Below, one piece after another: positions 26,631 through 36,337 of a DNA stretch of 41,442 nt. How positions within the stretch are numbered: the first letter of the stretch is position 1; every line of letters starts with the position of its first letter. The position numbers and the translations under genes are program-made. A model generated the notes under the pieces. That model ran no database searches. It saw only the letters and a program-made list of their open reading frames with translations, and was not told where the DNA came from. The DNA comes from Chloroflexia bacterium (lineage in GTDB: Bacteria > Chloroflexota > Chloroflexia > Thermobaculales > Thermobaculaceae), in assembly GCA_030446765.1 (NCBI GenBank), contig JAUJMR010000001.1:473729-515170 (forward strand). The letters run 5' to 3'.

Positions 26631-27137
26631 ATGGAGCGGTTAACCCGGGACGAGGTCCGCCTGCATGTCGAGGCAGACCCGCGGACGTTGTACGAGCTGA
26701 TCTCCGATGTCACCCGTACCCCCGAGTGGAGCGGGGAGGTAATTGCCTGCGAGTGGATTGATGGTGCGACCGGCCCCGTTGTCGGCGCCCGCTTCAAGGC
26801 TCGGAACAAGCGGCGCTGGTTCTCGTGGTCGAATCAGCCCGAGGTCGTGACCGCCGACCCCGTTCGGGATTTCGCCATATCCCGCACGTAAAAGGGAGGC
26901 GGGAAAATCGTATGGCGATACCGCTTTGAGCCGGACGCGTCCGGTACCCTTGTCGTCCAGTCCTACGAAGTCATCAAGGCCGTGCCGATGGGACTCCACT
27001 GGCTGCTCCGGATCGTCCTCGGCGTCCGCGACCTACGCGCGGACCTCCATGAGAACATGCGCGCGCGCCTCCGGCGAGCCGCCGATATCGCGGAACGGGA
27101 GTCGCTTGTGCGACCCCGTGCTGCACAGGGTCGGTGA
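26631..27137 (+). pseudogene. SRPBCC-family protein interrupted by an in-frame stop
   Basis: The first 86 codons give a normal start of an SRPBCC (START-like) ligand-binding fold: VRLHVEADPRTLYELISDV, TRTPEWSGEVIACEWIDGA and WSNQPEVVTADPVRDFAIS. A TAA at 26889 follows RT. The same frame then continues without any indel as KGGGKIVWRYRFEPDASGT, VQSYEVIKAVPMGLHWLLR and DLRADLHENMRARLRRAAD to a stop at 27135-27137. A single change of a GAA-like codon to TAA explains this. The break is therefore unlike the homopolymer frameshifts elsewhere. If real, the product is truncated before the C-terminal helix that closes the ligand cavity. Typical full members have 150-165 residues. Confidence 0.78.
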
Positions 27138-27284
27138 GCGTGCCACTTCGATTCGAAGGGTGCAAAGCACACCGTCATCTAGGATCGCTCGGTCCAAATC
27201 GCCGGCGAGGTCGCTTAGCTTCGACCCGAGGAATGCGACGTGATCAGTAGAAGATAGTTTGCGATATTCATTTTTGGTGACGAA

Positions 27285-29390
27285 TCAGCGCACTGTCTTG
27301 CGCTTGTTCGTTACATAGTCCACGAGGACGTAGTGACCGAGCCGTTCGGGCGTGGCGTAGAACGCGCGGCCCTGGTTCAGGGTGCTCATCTGCTCCACGA
27401 AGGCGCTCAGATACGGGCTGTGATCTAGCATGAACGTGTTGATGATAATCCGATCTTTCGTACAGCGGCGCACCTCCGCGAGCGTCGCGGTGTAGGTCTC
27501 ACGCAGCGGCGGGTAGTTGAAGATCACCCGACCGTGCTCCAGATGCGCGGTCGGCTCGCCATCCGTGACGACGATGATCTGCTTATTGCCGTTGTGCTTG
27601 CTCAGGAGTCGGCGGGCCAGAATCAGACCGTGCTCGAGGTTCGTGCCGTACTCGTACTCCGAGGAGGTGATCGCCGGCAGGTCCTGGGGCTTCATCTCGC
27701 GTGCGAGGTACGCGAAGCCGATGATGTACAGGTTATCGCGCGGGAACTGGCCCCGAATCAGGCTGTCGAGCGCCATCGCAACCTTCTTCGCGGAGAAGAA
27801 CAGACCACGCAACATCATCGAGCGGCTCATATCGATCATCAGCACCGTCGAGCTCTGCGTGCTCAGTTCCGTGCGGTACACCTCGAAGTCATCCGGGACG
27901 AGGCGCAAGGGAGTGCCCGTGCCAGTCCGACCAACCGCGTTCATCATAGTTTGCTTCATATCGAGCAGGAACGGATCGCCGAACGCGTACGGTTTGCTGT
28001 CGTCCGTGCGGTCACCGCCGACGCCGTAGCGATCCACCTTGTGGCCGCCGAAGCGATCGCGCGAGAGCTTCCCGAAGATGTCGCGGAGCGCCTGCTGACC
28101 GATGCGCCGGATCGCGCGGGGCGTGAGCTCCCACCGGTCGCCGTTGCGCTGGATAAGCCCTGCCTCCTCCAGGACCTTCGTGAGGTTCTGTAGCTGCTCC
28201 AATTGCCGGGCCGCCTCCGGTCCGAGGAACTGGCGCACCTGATCGGCGTCGACACCGTCCAGCCCCCGGCCGTACTGGGCGCCTTCCATCTGCTCCTCGA
28301 GACTGTCCAGCCCCTGCATGCGCTGCATAAGCTGCATCGCCTCCTGCAGGCCAAGCGGCTGCGAACCGGAGAAGTTATACCCGCTGCCGCGTTGATCGCC
28401 GGGCATGAGCTGGTCGAGCATCCCGGCCATCTGCCCGAGCTCGTCACGCAGCTCATCATCGTCCATCAACTCGTTCATCATCTGCTGGAGCTGCTGTCGC
28501 TGCTCCGGGGACAAGCTGTTGAGCAGACTCTGCATCTGTGCGCGCTGCTTCTGCAGATGCTCCATCAGCTCGTCGAGTGAGTTGATATCCGGCGGGAAGA
28601 AGTGGCCGTGCTTCTCCTTGAACGCCTGAAAATCCGGCTCAATGCCCTGCGCCCGCTCTCGCAGCATCCGGTTCAGGTCGCGCACCATCTCCTTAACCGG
28701 CTGCAGGTCCTGCGGCGTCATGCCCTGGATCGAGTCCTTAAGGCCCTGGAACTGCTGCTGCATCGCCTGCTGGCGCAGCATCTCCTGCAGCTCCGCAAAC
28801 TTCGCGGCGGCATCGGGGTTCATGAACTCGTACTCCGAAAGCTCGCGAAGCTGCCCCGCAGGATCGGTCGGGAGGTCCTGGAGGAATTGTTGCTTCCTGG
28901 CCGCCACCTGTTCGAGGAGCTTGCGCAACGCCGGGGAGGGGGCGTCCGCACTCTGAGCGCCCTGCGTCACTTGCTCTCCCGGCCATTGGGGCGGTTGGTC
29001 GGTTGCGTCGGTCGACGGCTGTTGGGATTCGGTGTCGTTCGTCGCACCTCGCGCCTGGTCCAGACGGTTCTGGATACCTTGCCGTTCCGTGTCTACCACT
29101 TGCTGAAGTCGCTCGCGGATCTCGTCGATGATACCGCCGAGGTCGTGCTGATCGAGATCCTGCTTGCGTTGCTGCCGGAGGCGCTCCAGAAGCTGTTGCA
29201 GACCAGGGATCTGCCCATCGAGTTTCCCTTCGTCGCCCCAGCGATACATCCGTCGGAGCACCGTGACGAGGTCACCGTCCGCGATGAGGTCGTCCGCGAG
29301 GGCGTCGAGCAAGTCCTCGGCGGAGAGGTCCTCGAGTTGCTGAGTATCATCCCAACGGGAGTAGCGGTGGCGACCGGCGAACTCGTGCAT
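27285..29390 (-). CDS. VWA-domain protein (CoxE/Mg-chelatase-like partner of the AAA ATPase)
   Basis: About 701 residues. The start is ATG 29390 (MHEFAGRHRYSRWDDTQQLE) with AGGAG six bases upstream and the ATPase stop two bases before it. The N-terminal and central part is very rich in Gln and Glu (for example RQQRKQDLDQHDLGG and QQLQQMMNELMDDDELRDE), and looks helical with coiled-coil stretches. The C-terminal von Willebrand A domain (about residues 510-690) has the metal site DMSRS in STVLMIDMSRSMMLRG and the later VTDGEPTA. Such proteins pair with MoxR/RavA-type ATPases to remodel or insert metals into client proteins; the client is unknown. It is convergent with the SRPBCC gene. Confidence 0.87.
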   Translation of the reverse strand: MHEFAGRHRYSRWDDTQQLEDLSAEDLLDALADDLIADGDLVTVLRRMYRWGDEGKLDGQIPGLQQLLERLRQQRKQDLDQHDLGGIIDEIRERLQQVVDTERQGIQNRLDQARGATNDTESQQPSTDATDQPPQWPGEQVTQGAQSADAPSPALRKLLEQVAARKQQFLQDLPTDPAGQLRELSEYEFMNPDAAAKFAELQEMLRQQAMQQQFQGLKDSIQGMTPQDLQPVKEMVRDLNRMLRERAQGIEPDFQAFKEKHGHFFPPDINSLDELMEHLQKQRAQMQSLLNSLSPEQRQQLQQMMNELMDDDELRDELGQMAGMLDQLMPGDQRGSGYNFSGSQPLGLQEAMQLMQRMQGLDSLEEQMEGAQYGRGLDGVDADQVRQFLGPEAARQLEQLQNLTKVLEEAGLIQRNGDRWELTPRAIRRIGQQALRDIFGKLSRDRFGGHKVDRYGVGGDRTDDSKPYAFGDPFLLDMKQTMMNAVGRTGTGTPLRLVPDDFEVYRTELSTQSSTVLMIDMSRSMMLRGLFFSAKKVAMALDSLIRGQFPRDNLYIIGFAYLAREMKPQDLPAITSSEYEYGTNLEHGLILARRLLSKHNGNKQIIVVTDGEPTAHLEHGRVIFNYPPLRETYTATLAEVRRCTKDRIIINTFMLDHSPYLSAFVEQMSTLNQGRAFYATPERLGHYVLVDYVTNKRKTVR

Positions 29391-29391
29391 A

Positions 29392-30789
29392 TTATCTCCT
29401 GTATAGGGCGCGACCCTCGCTGCGGTCCTTATTGAGCTTGCGGCTAAGATGCAGGCCTTCAAGGATGAACTCGACAGCGGACGCTACGGCGGCCGGGTGC
29501 TCGCCGACGCCGAGCCGCTGCACGCCGGAGCGCATCTCCGGCCACTCGAGCGCTTGCTGCGCGTAGTCATGCGATGGCATCAGGTCGGACACCTCGATCA
29601 TCGCGCCGGTGCTGAAGCGGCCGATTGCGTTCGAAAAGTCGGAGATCTGAAAGTAGCGGTTGAAGGTCGTGAGGACGGACTTCTGCAGCAGCTTGCGCAC
29701 GACACGCTCCTCGCTCATATCACCGGCCGACTCCAGCTCGATCTTTCCGGCGGTAGAGGCGATAATCGCGTCGAGGTCACTGATGCGAGGCGATACTGAC
29801 GCCTCGTCCAGGCGAACGGCACGCTTCAGCGCGTTTGAGAGCACATTCTCATAATTGCTCACGGAGACCCGCACACTCACACCGGAGCGCTGGTTGATAT
29901 CCGGGGAGCGCCGAGCCAGGTGAGTGACGTCCGCGATGACCTCCTTGATGAACTGTGGCACCAGGACGTTCATCCCCGGAAGCTCATAGACATCGCTCTC
30001 CTGCTCCATGATGCGAATCTCGTATTCGAGCTCGCGCGGGTAGTGGGTGCGAATCTCCGAGCCAAAACGGTCCTTAAGTGGGGTCACGATGCGGCCGCGG
30101 TTGGTGTAGTCCTCGGGGTTGGCGGATGCCACGACGAACACATCGAGCGGCAGTCGCACCTTGTACCCGCGAATCTGCACATCCCGCTCTTCCATGATGT
30201 TCAGCATCCCGACCTGTATCCGTTCCGCGAGATCGGGGAGCTCGTTCAAGGCGAAAATACCGCGGTTCGTGCGGGGGACCATCCCGTAGTGGATCGTCAA
30301 CTCATCCGACAGGTAGCGACCCTCGGCTACACGGATAGGGTCCACTTCGCCGATGAGATCGGCGATAGTGATGTCCGGGGTGGCAAGCTTCTCGCCGTAA
30401 CGGCGATCGCGACCGAGCCACTCGACGGGCGTGGCATCGCCCTGCTCATCTACTTTCTGCTTGCAGACGGCGCAGATCGGGTTGAAGGGATCGTCGTTGA
30501 TCTCGCAGCCCTCGATAATGGGCACGTACTCGTCGAGCAAGTTGACCAACGACCGGGCGATGCGTGTCTTGGCCTGGCCCCGCTCGCCCAGGAAGATGAT
30601 GTCCTGCCCGGAGAGGATCGCGTTCTCAACCTGGGGAATGACGGTATCCTCATAGCCAACGACGCCGGGAAACAACTCCTCACCGCGGCGGATCATGCGA
30701 ATGAGGTTCCGGCGCATCTCCTCATTGACGGGCTGGACGGTGTAACCGGTGGCTCGGAGCTCACCGATGGTGGCTGCTGGTATGGTCAC
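29392..30789 (-). CDS. MoxR/Mg-chelatase-like AAA ATPase
   Basis: 465 residues, intact. Walker A is GERGQAKTR (about residue 70), a variant of GxxGxGKT common in Mg-chelatase-type ATPases. The sensor and Walker B region is GIFALNELPDLAERIQVGM, and the second half has FVVASANPEDYTNRGRIVTP and LKDRFGSEIRTHY. Between Walker A and B is a stretch with three Cys (EGCEINDDPFNPICAVCKQK) that could bind a metal. The start is followed by MTIPAATIGELRATGYTV. The gene lies immediately upstream of the VWA gene (two bases from stop to start) and the two surely form a complex. The target is not indicated. Confidence 0.9.
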   Translation of the reverse strand: MTIPAATIGELRATGYTVQPVNEEMRRNLIRMIRRGEELFPGVVGYEDTVIPQVENAILSGQDIIFLGERGQAKTRIARSLVNLLDEYVPIIEGCEINDDPFNPICAVCKQKVDEQGDATPVEWLGRDRRYGEKLATPDITIADLIGEVDPIRVAEGRYLSDELTIHYGMVPRTNRGIFALNELPDLAERIQVGMLNIMEERDVQIRGYKVRLPLDVFVVASANPEDYTNRGRIVTPLKDRFGSEIRTHYPRELEYEIRIMEQESDVYELPGMNVLVPQFIKEVIADVTHLARRSPDINQRSGVSVRVSVSNYENVLSNALKRAVRLDEASVSPRISDLDAIIASTAGKIELESAGDMSEERVVRKLLQKSVLTTFNRYFQISDFSNAIGRFSTGAMIEVSDLMPSHDYAQQALEWPEMRSGVQRLGVGEHPAAVASAVEFILEGLHLSRKLNKDRSEGRALYRR

Positions 30790-31238
30790 GTCGCACTCCT
30801 ATCGGGCTGGGGCGGGAACAAGTCCGCGAAGGATGGCTCGGTTCGTCCTCGCGCCAGGCGAGGGGGTCGATTAACGGCACCATGTATGCCAACCGGATAG
30901 CAATGGGGGGCAATGTACCGTATATCAGACCGCACAATCGAGAGACTGATCAGGTCTGGGGTATCACTGTGGGGCATACGGCCAGCCTCCGATCTAGGAT
31001 GTCGCTCCGGCGCGAAACGCACGGGCGGTGGGGTAGCTGCCGTCGGTCTCACTATACCCCAGTCCCGAGGACCTGTCTACCCGCCGATATGGTGAGTGAT
31101 AGCTGCGCGGCCAACCCAGCGCCACTACGAATCGGGGATCACTGTATCACTGGATGTCGTCTTGGAGCGGAGACAGGGGGCACAGCGCCTGAGTTATCAG
31201 CCGCAGTGAGGCTTAGCATGCCTTGGCAGTATCGTCGC
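30790..31238. other. Gap with no gene seen
   Basis: 449 bases between the AAA ATPase start and the VanW stop. No frame shows family sequence or a ribosome binding site, and no convincing terminator or promoter with both boxes is visible. It is probably the upstream region of the AAA/VWA pair. Confidence 0.5.
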
Positions 31239-33147
31239 TCAGCGCGCACCGCGAACGAAGATGGTGCGCAGCGGCTCGTACGAGGAGAAAAAATTTTCCT
31301 CGACCGGCACTTGTCCGGGGCGCCTGACCTCCCGCTTTACCACGGTGTCCGCACCCGCCATGGCACGGGCATAGAGCCGGGTTTGTCCCGATTCCGTCTC
31401 AGGGTCGCTCCAGAACTCATCGCCCACCGGATCTACCGTGTTCGAGAGTCGCGGCTCAGCGAGCTCAACCTCCCAGTCCGGTCTCGTGCCGTAGAGCTCT
31501 ACCCGCATTTCGTCCTCGCCGACGATGATCTGCACCAGCAGCGCGGCCGTCGTATTATTCTGAAAACGGAGGTTCTCACCCGGGAGTGTCACCACGGCAT
31601 CTGTCCCCGGCTGCCCGCCACCCTGCTCGAAGTACGGCACCCGCACCGGAGCAGCGACTCGCTGTACCGACACCAGGCCAGAACGGAGGGCGGCGCGAAA
31701 CACGGTGGTGCTTACCTGGCTGATGCCCGCCCATGGTCCCTGGAGTCCACGCTGGTTATCGCCGATCAGCTCGGGCCGGTAACCCGCTTCCTCGCTGACC
31801 TCGCCGACCGCATCCGCGAAGGAGAACTCCTCGCCCGCAGGAACGACAGTGCCGGTGATCGCTTCCGAGACCCTGCGGATGTTCTCGCTGCGCTCGGACG
31901 CCGAGCCCGCGAAGTTTGACTCGCCCGTGCCGACAAGCTCCTGTATGCCGAGCGACTGGATATTGGTCTCTACCACACTCGGTGCAACATCACGAACGGG
32001 CAGGGGATGACGCGCGCATCGCTCAGTGCGGCGTCTTGAATAGCGGAAACCGCCGCATCCAGGTCGAGCTCACGACCCGGTACGCTTGGCTGTAGCACTT
32101 GAACTTGACCTTCCGTCCATTGCAAACGGGCATTGCGGCCGGGAACATCAGTCTCCTTCGCCAGCTCGCGGAGGTACGTCTCTATCTCTACGCGGTCCAG
32201 CCGCACGGCGAGCTCGGTTCGGCCCCCCACTGTCCGCGGCTCGCTCCGCAGCCATTCCCCCAACTGCTGCGCGGAGATCTCCTGTCGCCCCCCCTCATGC
32301 TCGAGCACCACCGGACCGGAAACGACCTTGCTCGCTTGCTCCTGTACGGATTGTACGTTCGCCGAATCTATCCGGCCCGCCGAGGCAAACACCTGCACAT
32401 CCACGGGCTCCGTGGAGAGCGCCAAAAGCGATTGCCGCAAGCGGCTCTCTGTCTCCTCGCGGAGGAAGGTGATGCCCTGTCCTCCCCCTGCACGGTCACG
32501 TCGTTCCCCTCAACTACGACCCGCGGGACCGTCGGGTCCTGATTGACCTGCTCGCCGATGTCCTGAAGGTACCGGCGGAACAGCTCGGAATCAATTGTCA
32601 TCGCGTAGGGTACGACGATTGGTTCCTGCCGTCGCAGCAGCGTATTCCATACGGCGACCAGCGGCAACTCGTCGCGCCCTGCCGCCTGGGCGCGCCGGAC
32701 CGTCCCCTCTACGTCCACCGCGACACCCAACTCAGTCGTCGAGGGTTGCCAGGTCCGCGTGCCGAGCCTGAGCGTCGCCGGTTCATCGCGAAAACGTTCC
32801 AGCCGTTCCTCAACTGCGGCAGTTGCCTCCTCCACGGTCATCGACCCAACGGGCACATCTCCTATCACGACCGCGGGATGCATGCGTTCGTCGTAGACGC
32901 TGTTTAGTAACGCCGCGCTCGCAACCAACACAGTGACCAAGAACAGGGCGGTGAGGAGCAGCGCCCACAGCCACGGCCGTCGGCGTCGCCGACGAGGCGG
33001 TGAGGAAGGCCGGGCCCGTGCCCTGGAGCGCCAATTCTCGATGTCCGCCTGCAGTCGCTCATCCCGCACACGCTGGCGAGACTCCTCCGCGGCGGGGTGC
33101 CGACTACGGCTGTTTGTCGGAAACTTCCAGTCTTTTGGTTCCTGCAT
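31239..33147 (-). CDS. VanW-family cell-envelope protein (two frameshifts)
   Basis: About 636 residues. Start 33147 (MQEPKDWKFPTNSRSRH). A basic Arg-rich cytoplasmic segment precedes one membrane helix, WLWALLLTALFLVTVLVAS (about residues 60-78). Outside come YoaR/PG-binding-4-like repeats and the VanW domain with SNFAGSASERSENIRRVSEA, VVPAGEEFSFADAVGEVSE and ISQVSTTVFRAALRSGL. Breaks are near 32475-32480 and 31998-32005. Adding one base at each gives EDRGITFLREETESRLRQ and VIPLPVRDVAPSVVETN. The role of VanW proteins is unsettled; they are linked with glycopeptide resistance clusters and peptidoglycan binding. The gene is the last of the tig-clpP-clpX-FHA run, following FhaB by 11 bases. Confidence 0.86.
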
Positions 33148-33158
33148 CGCTCCCTGTC

Positions 33159-33590
33159 TCAGCGAGTGAGGCGTAACTGGACACCACCGACGGTCAGCAC
33201 ATCGCCGACCTGCATCGCGGCTGGCGCAACAACGTCCTGCCCGTTTACCAGGGTGCCGTTCGTACTACCTGCGTCGCGGACGTACCACTGTCCGTCCCGC
33301 AGGTACAACACGGCGTGCTCGCCCGACACAGTCGAATCATCTAGAACGACACCATTTGTCAGCTTCCGCCCGAGCGCGGTGGTGGGCTCGAGTGGCAGCG
33401 CCGTGCCAGGCCGGATGCCGGTGCTTCCCGCTTGCACCATCACGAGCTTGCCGTGCGGTGACTCCGTCGGAGCCTGGGTCGCCGCCTGCCGGAGCTCCCG
33501 CAGGACTACGCGCATGACCTCAAAGAGGAACAAATACAACAGGCCAACGAACGCGACATTGAGCGCGAATACGAACAAATCGAAGGACAT
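33159..33590 (-). CDS. FHA-domain membrane protein, FhaB-like
   Basis: 143 residues. One N-terminal membrane helix (FVFALNVAFVGLLYLFLF), a linker, then a forkhead-associated domain of about 75 residues. The phosphothreonine-binding loop positions are SGEHAVLYLRDGQWYVRDAG followed by STNGTLVNGQ. This is the plan of FhaB (FipA), which binds phosphothreonine peptides and sits beside FhaA in Actinobacteria and Chloroflexota. It starts five bases after the FhaA-like stop. No Ser/Thr kinase or PP2C phosphatase gene is present here, although such genes are usual neighbours. Confidence 0.9.
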   Translation of the reverse strand: MSFDLFVFALNVAFVGLLYLFLFEVMRVVLRELRQAATQAPTESPHGKLVMVQAGSTGIRPGTALPLEPTTALGRKLTNGVVLDDSTVSGEHAVLYLRDGQWYVRDAGSTNGTLVNGQDVVAPAAMQVGDVLTVGGVQLRLTR

Positions 33591-33595
33591 TGGGA

Positions 33596-34336
33596 CTACC
33601 TGCGACTGTGGAACACGAGTTCCGCCCCACCAAGCGACACCCGATCCCCGCTCTCGAGCGCACGCTCCCTGATACCATATCCGTTGACGTACGTGCCGTT
33701 CGTGCTGCCGAGGTCACGCAGATACCATTCATTGCCACGCGGATAGATCTCCGCGTGGTTTCGGGAGACGCGGGCGTCTTCGATCACGATCTCGTTCTCC
33801 AGACCGCGTCCCATCCGCGCCCTGCCGGAGGGCAGGTTGTATCGTTGTCCGTTCTGGCTCCCAGCGACCACCGTCAGCGTCGCGGTCTGCACCTGCTGTG
33901 GACGGCGAGTGCGCTGAATCTCTATTGGCTGGGTGAACTCCGCCTGCTCCGCGTTGTCTGAGGAATCGATGTCTTCCAGCCAGGAGCGAACCTGGACCCC
34001 ACCAACGCGCACGTTCTCCTGCGGCAGCAGTTTCACCTGGGGCCGGGTGATAAGGGTCAGGTTCATCTCCCGCGCGCGATCCTGCAAGTACGACGACATC
34101 TCTCGTTCGAGTGATGCGCGGTACCGCTCGAACCCTTCATGTTCGCGCGGGTTCAGGCCAACTTCATACGTGTTCGGGGCGAAGACCTTGCCGACGCCAA
34201 CGGTCTTGTTGGCCTCCATGGAACGCTCCAGGCGCTTCGCTATATCTGCGGGTTGCACTCTGGGCCGGAATACGCGCGTGACCGTACCCTCGAACATTCC
34301 CTCGAGCCACCCCTCAAACCTGCCCAGCACGCCCAA
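33596..34336 (-). CDS. DUF3662 plus FHA-domain protein, FhaA-like
   Basis: 246 residues. An N-terminal DUF3662 domain (about residues 1-115) with EGWLEGMFEGTVTRVFRP and VQPADIAKRLERSMEANK is followed by a short linker and a C-terminal FHA domain (about 150-246) with ARMGRGLENEIVIEDARVS, RNHAEIYPRGNEWYLRDLG and STNGTYVNGYGIRERALE. FhaA-like proteins are cytoplasmic readers of phosphothreonine that act with the Ser/Thr kinases of cell-wall growth. Start is 34336, 31 bases behind the clpX stop. FhaA and FhaB are adjacent and share regulation with clpX. Confidence 0.92.
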   Translation of the reverse strand: MGVLGRFEGWLEGMFEGTVTRVFRPRVQPADIAKRLERSMEANKTVGVGKVFAPNTYEVGLNPREHEGFERYRASLEREMSSYLQDRAREMNLTLITRPQVKLLPQENVRVGGVQVRSWLEDIDSSDNAEQAEFTQPIEIQRTRRPQQVQTATLTVVAGSQNGQRYNLPSGRARMGRGLENEIVIEDARVSRNHAEIYPRGNEWYLRDLGSTNGTYVNGYGIRERALESGDRVSLGGAELVFHSRR

Positions 34337-34367
34337 CTACGCTAGCCTCCGCCGCCAGATAGCGCGC

Positions 34368-35642
34368 TCAGGCGCTCTCCTCAAGCTCTTTCTCGTGCCA
34401 CGCCACGAGTTCCGGTTTCAATCGATGACGGACTGTGTCACCGCTCACGACACACTTGTTCACCTTCTTCAGAGACGGGATCTCGTACATCGTCTCCAGC
34501 AAGACCTCCTCGATGGTGGACCGCAGGCCCCGCGCCCCGGTCTTGCGGGCGAGAGCTTCCTCAGCCGCCGCCTCCAGCGCGTCAGTGGTGAACTGGAGAT
34601 CGACGTTATCCAACGAGAAGAACTTCTGATACTGCTTCACAATCGCGTTCTTCGGCTCGGTGAGTATGTGCACCAGGTCGGATTGGGAGAGCGGATCGAG
34701 CGTGACCGACACGGGCAGGCGACCGATGAACTCGGGGATCAGCCCGTACTTGAGCAGGTCGTCTGAGGTAAGCTGGTGGAGAAGCCGTGCCTTCTCCTCG
34801 TCAATCTCCTGCTTCGTCATGTGCGGCGTGCCGAATCCCAAGCTTCTCTTGGTGCCCGTCCGAGCGGCAACGATCTCATCCAGCCCCTCGAATGCGCCAC
34901 CGCAGATGAACAGGATGTTCGTCGTGTCGATCTGGATGAACTCCTGATGCGGATGCTTCCGCCCACTTTGTGGCGGAACGTTGGCGGTCGTGCCCTCGAT
35001 GATCTTCAGGAGCGCCTGCTGCACACCTTCACCAGAAACATCGCGCGTGATCGATGGATTGTCACTCTTGCGCGCTATCTTGTCGATCTCGTCAATATAG
35101 ACGATGCCTCGCTCCGCCCGCTGAACGTCGAGGTCGGCGGCTTGGATCAAACGCAGCAGGATGTTTTCCACATCCTCGCCAACATACCCCGCCTCCGTGA
35201 GTGCCGTTGCGTCTGCTATGCAGAACGGTACGTCGATGATCTTCGCGAGTGTTTGCGCGAGCAGCGTCTTCCCCGACCCGGTGGGACCGACGAGCAGGAT
35301 GTTACTCTTCTGCAGCTCGACATCATCGATGCGCATGTCCGCGGCGACCCGCTTGTAATGGTTGTACACCGCGACCGAGAGCGTCTTCTTGGCACGATCC
35401 TGGCCGATCACGTACCCATCGAGCAGTTCGAAGATGCGCTTTGGTGGCGGGATGCGGCCCGTGGCGTCTGCCCGCTTGGTGCCGACTGACTCCTCTTCCT
35501 CGATGATCTCGCGGCACAGATCGACACACTCATTGCAGATATACACCGCACCCGGTCCGGCAATGAGACGCCGGACGTCTTCCTGGCGCTTTCCGCAGAA
35601 TGAGCACTTGTAGCCAGATCTGGCGGTCCGCGAATTCGACAT
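34368..35642 (-). CDS. clpX: ATP-dependent Clp protease ATP-binding subunit ClpX
   Basis: 424 residues, intact. The N-terminal zinc-binding domain has the four Cys of [15 protein letters not shown] and [10 protein letters not shown] (residues 14-43). The AAA module has Walker A GPTGSGKT, the pore-1 loop GYVGEDV, Walker [10 protein letters not shown], and the RKH pore motif in [10 protein letters not shown]. The ClpP-docking loop is represented by KRSLGFGT, one residue away from the usual IGF. The C-terminal domain ends [17 protein letters not shown]. The hexamer unfolds substrates for ClpP. The gene is 34 bases behind clpP. Confidence 0.98.
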   Translation of the reverse strand: MSNSRTARSGYKCSFCGKRQEDVRRLIAGPGAVYICNECVDLCREIIEEEESVGTKRADATGRIPPPKRIFELLDGYVIGQDRAKKTLSVAVYNHYKRVAADMRIDDVELQKSNILLVGPTGSGKTLLAQTLAKIIDVPFCIADATALTEAGYVGEDVENILLRLIQAADLDVQRAERGIVYIDEIDKIARKSDNPSITRDVSGEGVQQALLKIIEGTTANVPPQSGRKHPHQEFIQIDTTNILFICGGAFEGLDEIVAARTGTKRSLGFGTPHMTKQEIDEEKARLLHQLTSDDLLKYGLIPEFIGRLPVSVTLDPLSQSDLVHILTEPKNAIVKQYQKFFSLDNVDLQFTTDALEAAAEEALARKTGARGLRSTIEEVLLETMYEIPSLKKVNKCVVSGDTVRHRLKPELVAWHEKELEESA

Positions 35643-35676
35643 GCGATGCTTTCCCTTTCGAGGTCGTGAGTACAGG

Positions 35677-36288
35677 CTACGTTGTTACTGGTAGCTCCTT
35701 GGTACTTACCAGGATATCGTCGATGATACCGTACTCTTTGGCCTCTTCAACAGTCATAAACTTCTCGCGGTCGAAGTCCATGGCGATACGTTCCAGCGTC
35801 TGACCCGTGTGCTTCGCAAGGATCTCGCGCCCACGGCGCTGCTGATCGATATAGAACCGGGCCGTCGTCTCGAGGTCCTGGGCAAGTCCCTGCACACCAC
35901 CGTGCGCGGGGTGCATGTGAATCGTGGAGTTAGGCAGGGCATAACGCTTACCGGTAGCGCCCGCCGCCAGCAGCGGCGTCGCCATGCTCGCTGCCATACC
36001 GATGCAGATGGTGTTTATGTCGGGCTGCACGTACTGCATTGTGTCGTAAATCGCCAACCCCGCAGTGACGGAGCCGCCGGGGCTATTGATGAACATCTGG
36101 ATGTCCTTCTCGGGATCCTCCGACGCCAGGAAGAGCAACTGTGCGATGATCAGGTTGCTGATCTGGTCGTCAATGGGCGTGCCCAGCATAATGATGCGGT
36201 CTCGCATCAAGCGGGAGAAGATATCGAAGGACCGCTCCCCGCGGTTCGTGCTCTCGATAACTATCGGTACCAACGAATTGACGTCCAT
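35677..36288 (-). CDS. clpP: ATP-dependent Clp protease proteolytic subunit ClpP
   Basis: 203 residues. The start is ATG 36288 ([20 protein letters not shown]), with AGGAG seven bases upstream; an upstream extension would overlap the tig 3' end. The catalytic triad is Ser101 (GMAASMATP), His124 ([11 protein letters not shown]) and Asp171 (AMDFDREKF). The handle region [19 protein letters not shown] is standard. The protein is a little longer at the C-terminus ([14 protein letters not shown]) than the E. coli protein. The gap to the tig stop is 49 bases and the order tig-clpP-clpX is the common operon arrangement. Confidence 0.98.
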   Translation of the reverse strand: MDVNSLVPIVIESTNRGERSFDIFSRLMRDRIIMLGTPIDDQISNLIIAQLLFLASEDPEKDIQMFINSPGGSVTAGLAIYDTMQYVQPDINTICIGMAASMATPLLAAGATGKRYALPNSTIHMHPAHGGVQGLAQDLETTARFYIDQQRRGREILAKHTGQTLERIAMDFDREKFMTVEEAKEYGIIDDILVSTKELPVTT

Positions 36289-36337
36289 AATGTGCTCCTG
36301 ACCAGAATGTGCCTGCTGACTCTTCAGCCGCCGCAGC

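Noticed and set aside
28602..29435. Plus-strand frame of 277 Leu-rich codons
   Set aside because: Leu-rich translation is the reverse of Gln/Glu codons in the VWA protein gene; not a membrane protein.
34776..35489. Plus-strand frame of 237 codons opposite clpX
   Set aside because: ClpX is complete with zinc domain and AAA motifs on the minus strand; this is its shadow.
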